DNA from: Pseudomonas fluorescens
Lineage (GTDB): Bacteria > Pseudomonadota > Gammaproteobacteria > Pseudomonadales > Pseudomonadaceae
DNA: 64,000 nucleotides
Direction: 5' to 3'
NCBI GenBank assembly: GCA_902825215.1
Contig: LR782234.1
Coordinates: 1,860,001 to 1,924,000 of the forward strand
In this document: piece by piece, positions 61,492 through 64,000 of the stretch
Layout of the letters: each line of letters begins with the position of its first letter
How positions within the stretch are numbered: position 1 is the stretch's first letter
Notes under the pieces: model-generated
Database searches by the model: none
What the model was told of the DNA's origin: nothing
What the model saw: the letters and a program-made list of their open reading frames with translations, nothing else
Made by a program: the position numbers and the translations under genes

Positions 61492-62127
61492 TTGTTGAAA
61501 GTATTTGAAGAAAAGAAGCACGAGCGGTTGAGTGATCGAATGGATGAGGCTGGCTGCGTCTTTGAATTTACAGTGTTCCAACATGAGCCTGGACTAATCG
61601 TGGATGAGCTTGTTCATCGGCAGGCCTTGGTCGGTCTGCATGAGCAACTTATGAAGGAAGCGAGGGATAGGCATAGCAATCTAATTAAAGATCCACAATA
61701 TAAGAACAATGGTGACCCAGAAATAAGTTGGGAGCTCGAAAAAGCAGTTGCAACACCATTGAGTGATGATGAATTAAATAACTTAATGCTGGTTGCGGGT
61801 TATGAGCGAGGGCCTCTGGCGCTTTACGGTCATTTTCGTGAGCCACCTTACGGTACGCGATTTAAGGGAGGAGAACCTGAAGCGCAAAAGTTATTTCATG
61901 AGTGGAGAAGCGCTTTAGGACTTTTAGAGCATAATGGGGTTTCAGCCATCAATTGGGTGAAAGGAATTAATACTACTTGGATAGATTGTGAAGATGCAAT
62001 TTCTGGGCGGGAATCGTGGAGTAATTATTTCGATAGTGGTTTGGAATGGTGGGGGATATGGTGTATGACGATTTGGAATCCTGAGCGATGCACGATAAGT
62101 GCGTTAATAGCAAGTACTACAGATTAA
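61492..62127 (+). CDS. Hypothetical protein, possible second immunity gene
   Basis: A 211-residue AT-rich protein starting TTG at 61492 (or the next TTG, 61495), with AAGGA at 61480-61484. It is acidic with several Trp, and ends GLEWWGIWCMTIWNPERCTISALIA, a hydrophobic strand-like stretch. It belongs to the same low-GC block as the toxin tip and lies 21 bases after the first immunity candidate. It may be an orphan immunity gene left from a former toxin tip, a second protective protein, or an unrelated insertion. I do not recognise the family. Confidence 0.6.
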   Translation: MLKVFEEKKHERLSDRMDEAGCVFEFTVFQHEPGLIVDELVHRQALVGLHEQLMKEARDRHSNLIKDPQYKNNGDPEISWELEKAVATPLSDDELNNLMLVAGYERGPLALYGHFREPPYGTRFKGGEPEAQKLFHEWRSALGLLEHNGVSAINWVKGINTTWIDCEDAISGRESWSNYFDSGLEWWGIWCMTIWNPERCTISALIASTTD

Positions 62128-62190
62128 GTTGGATGGATAGACTTTTTCGCGTACAGTTTTGTCCGACTAGAAATTACGGTGCGCGGAAAG

Positions 62191-63981
62191 TCAACGTTGG
62201 CCGATTAGCTGTGCTGAATGGAGGTCAGGCGCAGCAAGACTATCGATAACATGCACACTAAACCCCGCTACATTCTTCGCATGATGCTTCGCTTGCGAAG
62301 CCATCTCCGCAAGCTGGCTCGCATCCAGCTCCGCGCAGGCTTCCGGGCGAAGGTGTACCACTCCAATCGATAACGACAACAACGCAAACTCCTGCCGCAC
62401 ACCCTGACGATTCGGCGCCACAAAACACCCCGCCTCAAGATGCTCAGGCCGGTAGAAGCGTCGGCATTGGCTCTGAAAGTCATCGAGCAATTGATTCAGG
62501 CGTTTGCGCCAGTCTTCCGGGCCGAGGACGAGGAGGAAGTCGTCGCCGCCGATGTGGCCGACGAAGTCGCGGGTGGGGTCGATGCGTTCGTTGAGGCATT
62601 GGGCGAGGCAGAGTAGAACTTCATCGCCACGGCCGTAGCCGTAGATGTCGTTGAAGGGTTTGAAGCTGTCGATGTCGACGTAGCAGATGATCGACTCGCG
62701 CCCTTGCTGCAGCAGGCGGGTCAGGCACTGCTGAATCGGTACGTTGCCGGGCAGTAAGGTCAGCGGGTTGGCGTAGCGGGCCTGCTGGATTTTCAGTTCG
62801 GTGATCAGTTTGAGCACGTCGATGACCCGGCCGAGGCCGAGGTAGCTGCCGTTGAGGGTGATGATGAAGTCTTCTTCGATGCGCTGGCGGGCGCGGCTGG
62901 TGATCAGACGGCTGACTTGTTGCAGTGACTGGCTCATTTCCACGGCGAGGAAGTCGTCGCTCATCAGGCGGCTGATCGGTTTTCGTGCGAACAGGTCGGT
63001 GGCGAAAGGCTTGAGCAGGGCGTCGGACAACGAGTGACGGTGGACAATGCCGGCGGGTTGGCCTTGTTCGTCGAGCACCGCCAGCGAGTTGAGGTTGGCC
63101 TGGCGGCGGAACGCTTCGAGCACGGTCGCGGTGGGTGTATCGCGGTGTACCGCCGGTTGCTCATTGAGCAGGGCGCTGAGGTCGCTACCTTCGTCGTTCA
63201 GCGCGACGGCGCTGCTGTCGTGTTTCGGCATCAAGGCACGGGCGTCGTGTGGCGGCTGTTCCTGAGGGCGACCGAGCAAATAGCCTTGCACCAGATCGAC
63301 ACCCATTTCAGTGAGTACGGCCAGTTCTTCCGGCAGTTCGATGCCTTCGGCGATCACTTGCGCCCGGGAAGCTTTGGCGATTTGCAGGATCGAGCCGACG
63401 AACTCGCGCTTCAACGCATCCTGATGAATGCCATCGATGAAATGCCGGTCGATCTTCACGTAATCCGGGCGCAGTTCAGACCACAGGCGCAGGCTCGAAT
63501 ACCCGGCGCCAAGGTCATCCAGTGCAATGGAAAAACCCATCGCTCGGTAATGATGCAGGGCGGTTTGCAGCAACTGGAAATCATCGATGGGCGTCTGTTC
63601 GGTGAGTTCGATGACCACCTGACTGGGCGGGATGCCGAAGTCCTGCAGCAACTGCAAAGTGCGCCCAGGCTGATGTGCCGCTTCGAGCAACGACTCCGGT
63701 GAGACGTTGAGAAACAGTTTGCCCGGGAGCTTTTGCTCGTTGAAACGCCGGCAGGCAGATTGTCGGCAGGCGATCTCCAGCTCACTCAGGCGGCCGGCCT
63801 GACGCGCCACGGCAAACAGGGCGATCGGTGAGTGCAGAGGGCTGTTGGATGGGCCGCGAGTCAGGGCTTCGTAACCGAGGATGCGTCGCTCGGAGAGGCT
63901 GATGATCGGCTGGAACAGGCTGTGCAAACCGCTTTGAGTCAGGATCGAGCTCAACGCGCTCAGCTGTTCGGTCGTGGTCAT
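62191..63981 (-). CDS. EAL-CBS-GGDEF cyclic-di-GMP signalling protein
   Basis: A 596-residue cytosolic protein. The EAL domain (about 20-245) has a full catalytic set: YEALTRG, NVSPESL, ELTEQ, ALDDLGAGYSSL, KIDRHF, AEGIE and QGYLLG, so phosphodiesterase activity is likely. A CBS pair (about 265-395) could bind a nucleotide. The GGDEF domain (about 400-575) has RGDEVLLCLAQ in the helix region and GGDDF (about 477-481) as its active-site signature, with Asp at the Glu position. It has no membrane helix. It stands alone, convergent with the RHS locus. Confidence 0.92.
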   Translation of the reverse strand: MTTTEQLSALSSILTQSGLHSLFQPIISLSERRILGYEALTRGPSNSPLHSPIALFAVARQAGRLSELEIACRQSACRRFNEQKLPGKLFLNVSPESLLEAAHQPGRTLQLLQDFGIPPSQVVIELTEQTPIDDFQLLQTALHHYRAMGFSIALDDLGAGYSSLRLWSELRPDYVKIDRHFIDGIHQDALKREFVGSILQIAKASRAQVIAEGIELPEELAVLTEMGVDLVQGYLLGRPQEQPPHDARALMPKHDSSAVALNDEGSDLSALLNEQPAVHRDTPTATVLEAFRRQANLNSLAVLDEQGQPAGIVHRHSLSDALLKPFATDLFARKPISRLMSDDFLAVEMSQSLQQVSRLITSRARQRIEEDFIITLNGSYLGLGRVIDVLKLITELKIQQARYANPLTLLPGNVPIQQCLTRLLQQGRESIICYVDIDSFKPFNDIYGYGRGDEVLLCLAQCLNERIDPTRDFVGHIGGDDFLLVLGPEDWRKRLNQLLDDFQSQCRRFYRPEHLEAGCFVAPNRQGVRQEFALLSLSIGVVHLRPEACAELDASQLAEMASQAKHHAKNVAGFSVHVIDSLAAPDLHSAQLIGQR

Positions 63982-64000
63982 GGCAGTCTCTGGCGATAAA

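Noticed and set aside
60717..62127. Insertion sequence or prophage remnant as the cause of the low GC
   Set aside because: No transposase, integrase, terminal inverted repeats or target duplications are visible; exchange of a toxin tip explains the block better.

Overview
The window reads as chromosomal DNA of a fluorescent pseudomonad (Pseudomonas fluorescens group). The evidence is high GC with matching codon use, the gene orders purN-purM-DUF2066-permease-hda and cobO to cobS followed by MarR/MFS, glutathione peroxidase and FadL-type porin, and dense Pseudomonas-type REP/REPIN repeats. Most of it is core genome. I found no integrase, transposase, prophage or CRISPR array.

Left part (1-18.8 kb): a truncated DUF599 gene, a MAPEG protein, a small lipoprotein, two hotdog thioesterases, the chaperone htpG, a dienelactone hydrolase-like enzyme, pirin, OsmC, an exported amidohydrolase, a chemoreceptor, a DUF3108 protein, purM-purN, a DUF2066 protein, an AI-2E-type permease, hda, two tandem NlpC/P60 endopeptidases and a lipoprotein sugar (sorbosone-type) dehydrogenase.

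Middle (19.4-34 kb): a cobalamin riboswitch precedes a ten-gene late cobalamin block (cobO, cobB, bluB, cbiB, cobD, cobQ, cobU, cobT, cobC, cobS). These genes carry adenosylation, amidation, aminopropanol attachment and nucleotide-loop assembly; the corrin-ring genes are not here. A MarR regulator/MFS exporter pair sharing a near-identical palindromic operator follows, then a 40-residue membrane ORF, periplasmic glutathione peroxidase, a FadL-family porin and conserved hypotheticals.

Right part (34-64 kb): a long gene-poor stretch, a Sel1-like protein, rmuC, a repeat-rich 780 bp gap, a symporter-linked hybrid histidine kinase (MxtR/CrbS type), a TetR/MFS pair with an 18 bp perfect hairpin over the MFS ribosome binding site, a cupin, a TDT-family transporter, an MFS-acyltransferase fusion, a guanidinium exporter (sugE/gdx) behind a guanidine-II riboswitch, a bile-acid-type symporter, rdgC, a duplicated tRNA-Val/tRNA-Asp pair, a membrane-anchored di-haem cytochrome/catalase-like operon, an FKBP isomerase, a YkvA protein behind inverted DnaA boxes, a three-gene XRE/unknown/Sel1 operon, and finally a 1,589-residue RHS polymorphic toxin with AT-rich toxin tip and two AT-rich downstream genes (probable immunity proteins). 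An EAL-CBS-GGDEF protein closes the window.

The accessory hot spot is the RHS locus (56.1-62.1 kb). It has a 15-codon leader ORF coupled to rhs, a ribosome binding site inside a hairpin, and an abrupt base-composition change at the toxin tip. Twelve REPIN/REP-pair loci of three sequence classes are scattered through the window, and one is translated as a C-terminal tail on CobB.
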